This document shows, piece after piece, positions 24,994 through 33,646 of a DNA stretch of 64,000 nucleotides (position 1 is its first letter; each line of letters begins with the position of its first letter). Origin of the DNA: Caproicibacterium argilliputei (GTDB lineage Bacteria > Bacillota > Clostridia > Oscillospirales > Acutalibacteraceae); assembly GCF_029211325.2 (NCBI RefSeq), contig NZ_CP135996.1, positions 186,001-250,000 of the forward strand, given 5' to 3'. Position numbers and translations under genes: made by a program. The notes beneath the pieces are model-generated. The model saw nothing but the letters and a program-made list of their open reading frames with translations, did no database searches and was not told the origin of the DNA.

Positions 24994-26783
24994 GCGTGTG
25001 CCTCCTTTCCGACTTTCCAGAGCGCCGAGGTCTGGTAGTCCTGCCACATACGGGCATAAAGCCCGCCCTGCGCCGTCAGCTCCCGGTGCGTGCCTTGTTC
25101 CGCAATTACGCCATTTTCCAATACAAAAATCCGGTCTGCGTTTACCACCGTAGAAAGCCGGTGTGCAATCATCAGGACGGTTTTGCCTTTTGTCAGGGTT
25201 TCAAAGGCTTTTTGAATCAGTGCTTCGTTTTCCGGGTCAGCAAATGCGGTGGCTTCATCCAGCACGACGATGGGGGCATCTTTCAAAATGGCCCGTGCCA
25301 GCGCAATGCGCTGCTGCTCGCCGCCGGAAAGGTAAACGCCTTTGGTACCGACAACGGTGTGCAGGCCATTCGGCAGCTTTGCAAGGATGTCATCGCATTG
25401 GGCGGCGTGGGCGGCTTTTCGCACCTGTGCTTCCTCTGCCTCCGGTCGGGCGGCGCGGATGTTTTCCAGCAGCGTGGTTTTAAACAGGCGGGTGTCCTGA
25501 AAAACAAAGGAGATTTGCTGCATCAGCGCGGCAGAGGAAAGCTGCCGCACATCCGCACCGCCCACCAGCACCCGCCCGCTTTGTACATCCCAAAAGCGCG
25601 GAATCAGGCTTGCGGCAGTTGTTTTGCCGCCGCCGGACGGCCCGACCAAAGCGACGGTTTCTCCCGGCGACACAGAAAACGAAAGGTGCGAAAGTGCCGG
25701 CTGCGCAGCGCCGGGGTATGTAAACAGAACATCCTGAAATACCACAGAACTGTCTTTTGCGGTCACAGGCTGCGCGGCCTCCTCTAAAGGCGGCTGCGCA
25801 AGAATTTCTTCGAGCTTTCGGACGGCCTCGTCTGCCTGCATGACTGCTTCGCTGGCATACATAATGCGCATCAGCATCAGTGCGCAAAACGGCGTAAAAA
25901 GTATATAAAACAGAACGTTTGCTAAGGCAATCCAAGGTTCAGCTGATGCCGCGCAAAGCAGCAGACCAGCGGGAATGAGCAGCAGGAAAGTGCTGTTCAG
26001 TATGGTGGTAAAGCCGGTCATAGGGACCCGGCAGGAAAGGGTATACTCCACCGCCATATCACGGTAGTTCATGATGGCGGCGTAAAAAGCCTTAAATGAA
26101 AAAACTGTCTGCTGAAACACTTTCACCACGGGGATACCGCGCACATACTCTGTGGCCTCTGCGCTTAGGTCTTCAATCGCGCGCTGATACCGCTTGAAAA
26201 ATCCGGCGTTTTTTCCGCCCATCATCTGTTTCATCAGAAAGACAGCGGCAATCAGCGGCAGCAGGCAGAGCAGACCCAGCTTCCAGTCAAAAACGAACAG
26301 CAGCACGATTGCTCCCAGCGGTGTGACCACCGCCCCGACCAGATCGGGCAATTCGTGCGCCAGCAGGGTCTCGGTCATGCCGGCGTTGTCATCGATTTGC
26401 TTGCGCAGGCGACCGGACTGGTTCGCAGAAAAATAGCCCAGCGGCAGGTCAACCAGATGACGCGCTGCTGCGGCGCGCATATTGCGTGCCGCACGAAAGG
26501 CGGCAAGGTGCGTGCACATCAGCGCAACGAGGTAAAGCAATGTGCTCACTGCGGAAAAGAGCAGCGCAAGCCACCCAAAATGTACCAGACCGGCAGCCTT
26601 TGAGAAATTCGGCATTACTTCAAAAACGCCGCGCGCGGTGAACCAGATGCAGATGTACACGGCCATTGCAAGCAGCGCGGCAATCCCAGAGAGGGCGCAC
26701 CCCAGCAGGGTGAGCTTTTTCCGGCTGCCCGCGTAGCCGAGCAGCCGCGACAGACTGCTCGGCTTTTTGGAATTGCGGTTCAT
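24990..26783 (-). CDS. ABC exporter half-transporter (subunit 1)
   Basis: A 597-residue partner of the next gene. Its membrane domain (about 20-320) is followed by an ATPase with GPSGGGKTT, VFQDTRLF, signature LSGGEQQR, Walker B IVVLDEATAFAD and IAHRLSTV. The D-loop differs from its partner (AFAD against ASLD), consistent with a heterodimer in which the two sites diverge. ATG at 26783 has AAGGAG upstream; a TTG at 26801 is disfavoured because it overlaps that site. A GTTAGC-repeat palindrome just upstream and the preceding TetR gene suggest repression lifted by the transported compound. Confidence 0.88.
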   Translation of the reverse strand: MNRNSKKPSSLSRLLGYAGSRKKLTLLGCALSGIAALLAMAVYICIWFTARGVFEVMPNFSKAAGLVHFGWLALLFSAVSTLLYLVALMCTHLAAFRAARNMRAAAARHLVDLPLGYFSANQSGRLRKQIDDNAGMTETLLAHELPDLVGAVVTPLGAIVLLFVFDWKLGLLCLLPLIAAVFLMKQMMGGKNAGFFKRYQRAIEDLSAEATEYVRGIPVVKVFQQTVFSFKAFYAAIMNYRDMAVEYTLSCRVPMTGFTTILNSTFLLLIPAGLLLCAASAEPWIALANVLFYILFTPFCALMLMRIMYASEAVMQADEAVRKLEEILAQPPLEEAAQPVTAKDSSVVFQDVLFTYPGAAQPALSHLSFSVSPGETVALVGPSGGGKTTAASLIPRFWDVQSGRVLVGGADVRQLSSAALMQQISFVFQDTRLFKTTLLENIRAARPEAEEAQVRKAAHAAQCDDILAKLPNGLHTVVGTKGVYLSGGEQQRIALARAILKDAPIVVLDEATAFADPENEALIQKAFETLTKGKTVLMIAHRLSTVVNADRIFVLENGVIAEQGTHRELTAQGGLYARMWQDYQTSALWKVGKEAHA

Positions 26784-26807
26784 GGAATCACTCCTTTTCA
26801 AGTTTGG

Positions 26808-26822
26808 TTAGCGTTAGCTAAC
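26808..26822 (-). promoter_or_regulatory. Candidate TetR operator before the ABC genes
   Basis: The 10-bp palindrome GTTAGCTAAC (26813-26822) is preceded by a further TTAGC half-site (26808-26812), in the 61-bp gap between the TetR gene and the exporter genes. The position suits a repressor site, but it does not resemble the palindrome before the TetR gene itself. Confidence 0.4.
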
Positions 26823-26844
26823 TTATGGTCAAAAAAGATGGGGT

Positions 26845-27462
26845 TCAGTACCCCATAACTTCTTTCCAACCTGCAGAATAAAAGGCTTTCAGTTCCTTTA
26901 CAAAGCGCACTGCCTGTGCTTGCGGCATATCGTGCCGAACCATTTCGAACAGCGCGGAAAACATCCCGCTGATTAGAATATGCTCCAGCGCACAGTTAAT
27001 TTCTTTCACTGGCTTGCCAAGACTGCGCTGCACCTGAATAAACCGGTGTGTGCTTTCTGTTTCTATTTCGGTCATGGTTTCCAAGTAGTGTGCATAAGTT
27101 GTGCCGTCAGCGCAGCAGATAATCAGTTTAAACACATCGAAGTGGGCGTAAATGTACAGCACCATCCAGTCCATGCATTCGCCGGAGATTTTGCCCATCT
27201 GACCGAGCTGCTCCTCGTGGGGCAGAGCCGCGAATTGCTTCTGTGCGGCTGTGAAGCGGGTGAGCAGGGTTTGAGCAGGGGTGCGGACCAGCGCCGTAAA
27301 GAGCGACTCTTTGCTGGGAAAATAACCATAAAATGCGCCGGTGGTTACACCGGCTTCTTTTACAATCTGCCGCAGGGAAGCGGCGCGAAAACCGTTTTTT
27401 AGAAATTCCTGCTTACCGGCCTCCAAAATACGCTGCAGGGTAGGGGAGTCATGCATAGGCAA
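26845..27462 (-). CDS. TetR-family transcriptional regulator
   Basis: A 205-residue regulator. The N-terminal helix-turn-helix runs about 10-55 (ILEAGKQEFLKNGFRAASLRQI ... GVTTGAFYGYFPSKESLFTALV), which is diagnostic of TetR. The C-terminal ligand domain is of the type seen in regulators of exporters. TTG at 27462 lies 6 nt after GGAGG; ATG at 27456 is an alternative with a longer spacing. It is upstream of and codirectional with the two ABC genes, 61 bp apart, so it most likely represses itself and them in response to an effector. Confidence 0.88.
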   Translation of the reverse strand: MPMHDSPTLQRILEAGKQEFLKNGFRAASLRQIVKEAGVTTGAFYGYFPSKESLFTALVRTPAQTLLTRFTAAQKQFAALPHEEQLGQMGKISGECMDWMVLYIYAHFDVFKLIICCADGTTYAHYLETMTEIETESTHRFIQVQRSLGKPVKEINCALEHILISGMFSALFEMVRHDMPQAQAVRFVKELKAFYSAGWKEVMGY

Positions 27463-27478
27463 ATGGTGCCTCCAAGTG

Positions 27479-27530
27479 TAACAGTGTTATATGACAATGC
27501 TATCCTAGCATACGCGCGGCTCTTTGTCAA
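27479..27530 (-). promoter_or_regulatory. TetR gene promoter with palindrome
   Basis: On the minus strand TTGACA (27530-27525), a 17-bp spacer and TAGGAT (27507-27502) form a good sigma-A promoter. The odd palindrome TAACA-G-TGTTA (27479-27489) lies in the transcribed start region and could be the autoregulatory operator. Confidence 0.6.
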
Positions 27531-27634
27531 CGGCCTTTTTGCACAGCGGGGATGCTTTCTGCTGCTAACACGGGCAGGGTCGCTAAAAAGGAGGAAATCC
27601 TACCGCCGAAATCGTAAGATTCTACAAATCATAC

Positions 27635-27673
27635 TTGACAAACAGAATCCAGTTTATTACAATAGAATTGTTA
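27635..27673 (+). promoter_or_regulatory. Rrf2 operon promoter with overlapping dyad
   Basis: TTGACA (27635-27640), a 17-bp spacer and TACAAT (27658-27663). The -10 is buried in the near-perfect dyad TTACAAT-AGA-ATTGTTA (27657-27673), the arrangement expected for repression by the Rrf2 protein encoded 14 bp downstream. Confidence 0.7.
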
Positions 27674-27686
27674 GGGGGAGGATGGC

Positions 27687-28097
27687 TTGCTGATTACAAA
27701 GGAAACCGATTATGCACTGCGCACCCTGCGGGCACTGGCCGGCGGCAGCCAGCTGACTGCGGAACAGTTGGCTGCCGGTGAGCAGATTCCCCGGCAGTTT
27801 GCGTACAAAATCCTGAAAAAGCTGCAAAAAGGCGGCTTGGTGCGCATTCTACGCGGCGCCGGCGGCGGCTTTCTGCTGGAAACGTCGCTGAAGAAGGTCA
27901 CCTTGTATCAGCTGATGCAAGTTATGGGCGAGGATTTCTCTGTGGTGGATTGCATGAAGCCCGGCTATGCGTGTACTTGGCAGGAACACCACGGGGGTGC
28001 GCTGTGCTGCGCCCACCAGAACCTGGCGGGTATTCAGCAGCGCTTGAATGAGGAACTGAATGCCCATTCTCTTGAGGAAATTCTGTTTGGCAACTAA
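27687..28097 (+). CDS. Rrf2-family regulator, probable Fe-S sensor
   Basis: A 136-residue regulator. TTG at 27687 follows GGGGGAGG by 5 nt. The winged helix is typical (LITKETDYALRTLRALA, IPRQFAYKILKKLQKGGLVRILRGAGGGF). The effector loop carries Cys89, Cys96, Cys107 and Cys108, close to the three-cysteine arrangement that binds an Fe-S cluster in IscR, NsrR and related sensors, though the spacing is not identical. Loss of the cluster under O2 or NO would relieve repression. It precedes an acyl-CoA dehydrogenase fusion and a flavodiiron protein, so an oxygen or NO response is the natural reading. Confidence 0.88.
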   Translation: MLITKETDYALRTLRALAGGSQLTAEQLAAGEQIPRQFAYKILKKLQKGGLVRILRGAGGGFLLETSLKKVTLYQLMQVMGEDFSVVDCMKPGYACTWQEHHGGALCCAHQNLAGIQQRLNEELNAHSLEEILFGN

Positions 28098-28238
28098 GGC
28101 GCTTTTCGTGCCGGACTGCGGCGGTTCAGCTGCGGAGCGATTCTGCAGCTTGATGTGGTTTAGGTGGGCAGCGCGTTTTTTTACCGCAGAAAGTGGACAA
28201 AATTTATCAAGTATATCAATGCCAAGGGAGGAAATGTA

Positions 28239-30146
28239 ATGTTATTTAAAACGACACAGCAGCACGAAGCGCTGCGGGAAAAGGTTCGGAAATTCGCAGA
28301 AGAGGAAGTCAAGCCGATCGCATTCCTGCTGGACAAGGAAAACGACTTTCCGAAAGAAGCCGTGGAAAAGCTCGGTAAAATGGGTCTGCTCGGTATTCCG
28401 TACTCGAAGGAATACGGCGGCATGGGGCTGGACATGATTAGCTATGCCATTGCCGTGGAGGAACTGGCACGGATAGACGGCGGTACCGGCGTCATTCTTT
28501 CCGCACATACCTCGCTCGGTTCCTGGCCGATTTTTGCGTTTGGCACGGAAGCCCAGAAGCAAAAGTACTTAACGCCGCTGTGTCGCGGCGAAAAGCTGGC
28601 GGCGTTTGGCCTGACGGAAACCAATGCCGGCTCTGACGCGAGCGGTACGGAAACCACGGCCGTGGACAAGGGCAGCTACTACCTGCTTAACGGCAGTAAG
28701 ATTTTCATTACCAACGCCCCTAAAGCGGACACCTATGTTGTGTTTGCCGTCACGACACCGGACATCGGAACACACGGCATTTCCGCCTTTATCGTGGAAA
28801 AAGGGTGGAAAGGTTTTGAATTCGGTGACCATTATGACAAAATGGGCATCCGTTCTTCCTCTACGGCGGAACTGATTTTTAACAATGTCAAGGTTCCGAA
28901 AGAAAACCTACTGGGCAAAGAGGGGCAGGGCTTCAAAATCGCCATGGCAACGCTGGACGGCGGTCGAATCGGCATTGCGGCGCAGGCGCTCGGCATCGCA
29001 CAGGGCGCGTTTGACCTGGCAGTCGATTACGCAAAGGAACGCGTGCAGTTTGGCAAGCCGATTGCGTTTCAGCAGGCGCTTTCCTTTAAAGTGGCGGACA
29101 TGGCGACAAAACTGCGCGCCGCGCGCTTCCTGGTTTATTCTGCGGCAGAGCTGAAAGAGAATCAGGAGCCTTATGGTATGGAATCCGCGATGGCGAAACA
29201 GTATGCTTCCGACATTGCGCTGGAGGTTACCAACGATGCCATGCAGATTTTCGGCGGCACTGGTTACCTCAAAGGTATGGAGGTGGAGCGGATGTACCGC
29301 GACGCCAAGATTACCACGATTTACGAGGGAACCAACGAGATTCAGCGTGTGGTCATTGCTTCGCATATTCTGGGCAGACCGCCGAAAGCGGCGGGCGCTG
29401 CCGCACGGGTGAAGAAGCCCGCGCCGATTACCGGTATTCGCCGCAAAATCATTTTCCGCGAGGGCAGTGCCAAGGAGCAGACTGCAGCCCTTGCGGAGGC
29501 ACTGCAGAAGGACGGATTCGACTTTACCATCGGTGTTCCGCTGGACACCCCCATTGCCAAGGCGGAGCGCGTGGTTTCTGCAGGCAAGGGCATCGGAGAG
29601 AAAAAGAATATGGCACTGATTGAGCAGCTTGCCAAAGCGGCGGGTGCGGCGGTCGGCTCATCCCGCCCCGTGGCAGAAACGCTCAAGTATCTGCCGCTCA
29701 ATCGCTATGTGGGAATGTCCGGTCAGAAATTTACCGGTAATCTGTACATTGCCTGTGGAATTTCCGGTGCAAGCCAGCACCTCAAGGGGATTAAGGATGC
29801 TTCGGTCATCGTGGCAATCAACAAGAACCCCAATGCGCCGATTTTTAAAAACTGTGACTACGGCATTGTGGGGGATGTGCAGGAGGTGCTGCCGCTGCTG
29901 ACGCAGGCATTGGGCACCGGCGACAAGCAGCCCGCCCCGCCGATGGTCAAAATGAAGCGTCCCGTCATGCCAAAGCCGGAACCAATCGGCCCCCGCTATG
30001 TATGCAGCGGCTGCGGCTATGAGTATGTGCCGGAACTGGGTGACGAGGACAGTGAAGTGAAGCCCGACACTTTGTTTAAGGAATTGCCGGAAGACTGGGT
30101 CTGCCCTGCGTGCGCGGAGCCGAAAGACCAGTTTATTCAGGCATAA
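28239..30146 (+). CDS. Acyl-CoA dehydrogenase / EtfA C-domain / rubredoxin fusion
   Basis: A 635-residue three-part redox protein. Residues 1-380 are a complete acyl-CoA dehydrogenase (GLTETNAGSDASGTET, then MAKQYASDIALEVTNDAMQIFGG split over the FAD site) with the catalytic Glu in IYEGTNEIQR. About 395-575 match only the FAD-binding C-terminal domain of EtfA (RYVGMSGQKFTG, IACGISGASQHL, APIFKNCDYGIVGD). Residues 586-635 are a rubredoxin with Cys589, 592, 622 and 625 (CSGCGY, CPACA). Neither EtfB nor EtfA domain I is present. ATG at 28239 has GGGAGG upstream. Electrons could pass from acyl-CoA through both flavins to rubredoxin and on to the flavodiiron protein encoded next. Confidence 0.9.
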   Translation: MLFKTTQQHEALREKVRKFAEEEVKPIAFLLDKENDFPKEAVEKLGKMGLLGIPYSKEYGGMGLDMISYAIAVEELARIDGGTGVILSAHTSLGSWPIFAFGTEAQKQKYLTPLCRGEKLAAFGLTETNAGSDASGTETTAVDKGSYYLLNGSKIFITNAPKADTYVVFAVTTPDIGTHGISAFIVEKGWKGFEFGDHYDKMGIRSSSTAELIFNNVKVPKENLLGKEGQGFKIAMATLDGGRIGIAAQALGIAQGAFDLAVDYAKERVQFGKPIAFQQALSFKVADMATKLRAARFLVYSAAELKENQEPYGMESAMAKQYASDIALEVTNDAMQIFGGTGYLKGMEVERMYRDAKITTIYEGTNEIQRVVIASHILGRPPKAAGAAARVKKPAPITGIRRKIIFREGSAKEQTAALAEALQKDGFDFTIGVPLDTPIAKAERVVSAGKGIGEKKNMALIEQLAKAAGAAVGSSRPVAETLKYLPLNRYVGMSGQKFTGNLYIACGISGASQHLKGIKDASVIVAINKNPNAPIFKNCDYGIVGDVQEVLPLLTQALGTGDKQPAPPMVKMKRPVMPKPEPIGPRYVCSGCGYEYVPELGDEDSEVKPDTLFKELPEDWVCPACAEPKDQFIQA

Positions 30147-30164
30147 CGGAAAGGAAGAAAATTT

Positions 30165-31376
30165 ATGTACTGTGTCAGAAATGTAACCGAGGATTTATAT
30201 TGGGTGGGTGCCAATGACCACCGCCTTGCCCTGTTTGAAAACGCCTACCCGATTCCGCGCGGCGTTTCCTACAATGCTTATCTGCTGCTGGACAAAAAAA
30301 CCGTGCTGTTCGATACTGTGGATTGGTCCGGCTGCCGCCAGCTTTTGGAGAACACGGAGCACCTGCTGGGCGGCCGCACGCTGGATTATGTGGTGGTTAA
30401 CCACTTAGAGCCGGACCACGCCGCCTCTTTGGAGGAAATTCTGATTCGCTGGCCTAATGTAACCATCATCAGTAACGAAAAAGCGTTCATGTTCATGCGG
30501 CAGTTCGGCTTTCACATTGATTCACATGAGCTAGTGCAGGTTGAGGAGGGCGATACCTTTTCCTTCGGCAAGCACACGGTCACATTTGTGTTTGCCCCCA
30601 TGGTGCATTGGCCGGAAGTCATGATGACGTTTGACACAACCAACGGCGCACTTTTTTCTGCCGATGCATTCGGGACGTTCGGCGCTTTGGACGGCAAGCT
30701 GTTTGCGGATGAAGTCAACTTTGACCGGGACTGGCTGGATGACGCCCGCCGTTACCTGACCAACATTGTGGGTAAGTACGGGCCGCACATTCAGCTTGCG
30801 CTGAAAAAGGCGGGCGGCATTCTGGATCAAATCAAATTCATCTGCCCACTGCACGGGCCCGTGTGGCGCAAGGACCTGATGTACTTTATCAATAAGTACG
30901 ACACCTGGAGCCGCTATGTGCCGGAGGAAAAAGGCGTGCTGATTGTGTATGCCTCCATGTACGGCAACACCGAATCCGCGGCGCAGGCGCTTGCCTCGCG
31001 GCTTTGTGAGCGCGGTATGACCAACGTTGCAGTATATGATGTGTCCTCTACGGATGTTTCCCAGCTGATTTCCGAGTCGTTTAAGTACAGCCACATCGTG
31101 CTGGCGTCTGTTACCTATAACCTTGGCATTTACCCGGCCATGCACAATTATCTGATGGATATGAAAGCCCTGAATGTGCAGAACCGTACGGTTGCCATCA
31201 TCGAGAATGGCACCTGGGCAGCGGAGTCCGGTGACCTGATGCAGAAATTCCTGAACGAAGAGATGAAAAACATGACCGTGCTTAACGAGCGCGTAACCAT
31301 GGCTTCCTCCCTCAGCGCAGACAAGGAGCCGGAGCTTGAAGCACTTGTCACGGCGATTTTGGATTCCATGAACTAA
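30165..31376 (+). CDS. Flavodiiron protein (class A), O2/NO reductase
   Basis: A 403-residue A-type flavoprotein. Residues 1-250 are the metallo-beta-lactamase-like domain with all diiron ligands: His80, Glu82, Asp84 and His85 (NHLEPDH), His148 (MVHWPE), Asp167 (SADAFG) and His230 (CPLHGPVW). Residues about 255-400 are a flavodoxin domain that binds FMN (VLIVYASMYGNTESAAQAL). Such proteins reduce O2 to water, and some reduce NO, taking electrons from rubredoxin. It lies 18 bp after the rubredoxin-bearing fusion, so the electron donor is very probably that protein. Its terminator is disrupted by an IS. Confidence 0.95.
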   Translation: MYCVRNVTEDLYWVGANDHRLALFENAYPIPRGVSYNAYLLLDKKTVLFDTVDWSGCRQLLENTEHLLGGRTLDYVVVNHLEPDHAASLEEILIRWPNVTIISNEKAFMFMRQFGFHIDSHELVQVEEGDTFSFGKHTVTFVFAPMVHWPEVMMTFDTTNGALFSADAFGTFGALDGKLFADEVNFDRDWLDDARRYLTNIVGKYGPHIQLALKKAGGILDQIKFICPLHGPVWRKDLMYFINKYDTWSRYVPEEKGVLIVYASMYGNTESAAQALASRLCERGMTNVAVYDVSSTDVSQLISESFKYSHIVLASVTYNLGIYPAMHNYLMDMKALNVQNRTVAIIENGTWAAESGDLMQKFLNEEMKNMTVLNERVTMASSLSADKEPELEALVTAILDSMN

Positions 31377-31385
31377 AAAATACAG

Positions 31386-31399
31386 AAAAGAGCCGTCCC
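31386..31399 (+). terminator. Left arm of a terminator split by IS3
   Basis: AAAAGAGCCGTCCC, 10 bp after the flavodiiron stop, is the exact complement of 33849-33862. The two arms now lie 2.45 kb apart with an IS3 element between them. Confidence 0.75.
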
Positions 31400-31464
31400 C
31401 AAACTGAACTGCCCCAGAGTTAATGGACAAAGAATAAAAAGCCCTGTCGTAGAATATTGTAAGA

Positions 31465-32322
31465 TTACGCAACCTGATGCCGCTTTTCAAGTGGTGTCAG
31501 GTGCGTTTTTGTTTGGATGCGCTCATTGTTGTAGAAATCTATGTATTCATCGATCAGTTGTCTTGCTTCATCAAAAGAGGAAAGCTTATGGCGGTAAATA
31601 CATTCAGTTTTAAGAATGGAAAAGAAATTTTCAGCCAATGCATTGTCATAGCAGTTACCACGTCTTGACATAGATGGTGTGATGCCGTACTCTTTGGTTA
31701 GGTTGAAATATGCTTGTGAGGTGTATTGAAACCCTTGGTCGCTGTGGAGGTGCAACTCCCCGGCGGCCGCTTCTTTTTCCACAGCAAGTTTGATTGTATT
31801 CAAAACAAGATTTACCGTCTGTTCGGTTCCGGTCTTGTAGGCGACAATGCTGTTGTCAAAGAGATCGCGAATCATAGACAGATATAGAACACCTTGGGCC
31901 GTGTGTATGTATGAGATGTCTGTTACCCATTTCTGATTAGGTCTGTCGGCAACAAAGTTTCGATTCAACACGTTTTCATATTTGTGAAGTTGCTGTCCCA
32001 TTTGCTTGTACTTCTTACGACGACGTATTTCAGAGAGCAAACCATATTTATTCATGATGCGGAGAACCGTTTTAGGGTTGAAATGCAAAGATTTCTTACG
32101 TTCCAACCAAATTTGAACTCGTCTGTAACCGTAAGTTTTACCACAGCTTTTCTGACACTCCGCTATGAGTCCAGCAAGTTTTGTATTACGTGGCAGTAAT
32201 TCACGGCGCTTTACATAGTCGTAGTAGCCGCTGCGCGATACCCCAAAGAATTTGCACATGATTCTTACCGGATATTTCTCACTGCGACAATAGATTACTT
32301 CATATTTTATGGCAGCTTTCAC
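31465..32322 (-). CDS. IS3-family transposase OrfB (DDE integrase)
   Basis: A 285-residue rve-type integrase of the IS150 group. The DDE triad is seen in WVTDISYI, HLHSDQGFQY and DNALAENFFS. The HTH_21 region (FFGVSRSGYYDYVKR) precedes it. Its GTG at 32322 overlaps the orfA stop in the -1 frame, the usual setting for programmed frameshifting to OrfAB. OrfB looks intact, but OrfAB can no longer form because orfA is split, so the element is probably immobile unless helped in trans. Confidence 0.93.
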   Translation of the reverse strand: MKAAIKYEVIYCRSEKYPVRIMCKFFGVSRSGYYDYVKRRELLPRNTKLAGLIAECQKSCGKTYGYRRVQIWLERKKSLHFNPKTVLRIMNKYGLLSEIRRRKKYKQMGQQLHKYENVLNRNFVADRPNQKWVTDISYIHTAQGVLYLSMIRDLFDNSIVAYKTGTEQTVNLVLNTIKLAVEKEAAAGELHLHSDQGFQYTSQAYFNLTKEYGITPSMSRRGNCYDNALAENFFSILKTECIYRHKLSSFDEARQLIDEYIDFYNNERIQTKTHLTPLEKRHQVA

Positions 32323-32513
32323 TTCCTTCCAACAGCGTGAAGAAAATCCCGCAGCAAATCATTCTCCATTTTTAACCGTTTGTTCTCGTATTTGTATTCT
32401 TGCAATGTGACGGCAGGCTTACGCCCCCGTCTCTTTGGCGAAAGTCCTGCTTCTTCACGATCTGCTTCTTTGTTGTGTCGGTTAATCCAGTTCTTTATCT
32501 GAATTTTGTTTAA

Positions 32514-33646
32514 GGCAACACCGCACAATGGCATAAAAAATCCACGCCATCTGCCAAAGGCGGCAAACAGCGAGGAACTCTCCCAATTATATCTGCGAAG
32601 GCAAACGCAATCAGACTGACAGGCAGGGCCTGTCAGCCAGAATCAGATTCGCCAACGCAAACATCATATTCAGTTTGGCGGTCTGCTTTTGCAGACCTCG
32701 GTATCGCGTCTTTCGGTACCGTAACAGACCTTTCACAACGGCAAAAACATGTTCTACTTTGGCACGAACCGATGACTTTTCGTGCTCTCTGCGCTTGAGT
32801 TGGGCTTGCGACCTGTTGGAACCCTTTTTGATTTGCGATGGGCGACGATTGAACTTGTAACGGATACGCTTGCCAGCATTGTTCTTTATAATGGCATCCT
32901 CGCGCTTTTCCGCTCCCAAATATCCGCTGTCTCCGTATACAACGCTTTCCTCTCCGGTCAGCAGTTTGGAGGTCATGGCGACATCATGGACATTGGCGGC
33001 CGTTACCTCAACCGTGTGAACAAGCCCGCTATCCTTATCCACCCCAACATGTGCCTTGTAGCCAAAGTGCCACGCATTGCCCTTCTTCACCTGATGTGCA
33101 TCCGGGTCTCGCTGCTTCTCCTGATTTTTCGTGGAGGACGGAGCGGCTATGATGGTGGAATCCACAATGGTACCCTTTTTCAGAAGCAGTCCCTTTTGTT
33201 GCAGCAAATTTGCCACCTGCGCAAACAACTGCTCCTGCAAACCGTTTTGTATGAGAATATTACGAAATCTTCCCAGCGTATCCCCGTCCGGCACCTGATT
33301 GCTTGATTCCACGCCGCAGAAATCCGAAAAGGCACGACTGTCGATCGTTTCAGCCACCGTTGCTTCGTCGGATAGATTATATAGGTTTTGCAGCAGATAC
33401 AGCCGCAGCATCAGTTCCAAATCATAGGGCTTGTTTCCGTGCTCTCCTTTGTAGTAGCACGGCTTGATCATGGCCACCCATTTCCCCCATGGAACGATGC
33501 GCTCAATCTGCTCGAGAAATTCTTTTTTCTTCGTACGCGCCTGTGCCAGTTCATCGCACAGAGCTGACATACTCATCTGCTTATCCATATACCTATTTTA
33601 TCATATCTCGCTTCTTACCGCAGCTTTTTTTCTGTGCGGTGTTGCC
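32514..33646 (-). mobile_element. IS5-family element nested in the IS3
   Basis: A 1,133-bp element with terminal inverted repeats GGCAACACCGCACA at both ends and a TTAA target duplication (32510-32513 and 33647-33650). One transposase gene occupies most of it. The perfect ends and open transposase frame suggest a recent insertion. Confidence 0.9.
32611..33588 (-). CDS. IS5-family transposase
   Basis: A 325-residue DDE transposase of the IS5 family. The N-terminal part has KPYDLELMLRLYLLQNLYNLSDEATVAETIDSRAF split by a typical DUF772 pattern. The catalytic core has TIVDSTIIAAPSS (first Asp), VVYGDSGYLGAEKR (second Asp) and RAKVEHVFAVVKGLLRYRKTRYRG (Glu). The frame is intact, ATG at 33588 lies close to the right inverted repeat, and the element is probably active. 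Confidence 0.93.
   Translation of the reverse strand: MDKQMSMSALCDELAQARTKKKEFLEQIERIVPWGKWVAMIKPCYYKGEHGNKPYDLELMLRLYLLQNLYNLSDEATVAETIDSRAFSDFCGVESSNQVPDGDTLGRFRNILIQNGLQEQLFAQVANLLQQKGLLLKKGTIVDSTIIAAPSSTKNQEKQRDPDAHQVKKGNAWHFGYKAHVGVDKDSGLVHTVEVTAANVHDVAMTSKLLTGEESVVYGDSGYLGAEKREDAIIKNNAGKRIRYKFNRRPSQIKKGSNRSQAQLKRREHEKSSVRAKVEHVFAVVKGLLRYRKTRYRGLQKQTAKLNMMFALANLILADRPCLSV

Noticed and set aside
30531-31490. A 319-codon minus-strand frame across the flavodiiron gene
   Set aside because: It overlaps a gene with all diiron ligands and crosses the IS end, so it cannot be an ancestral gene.
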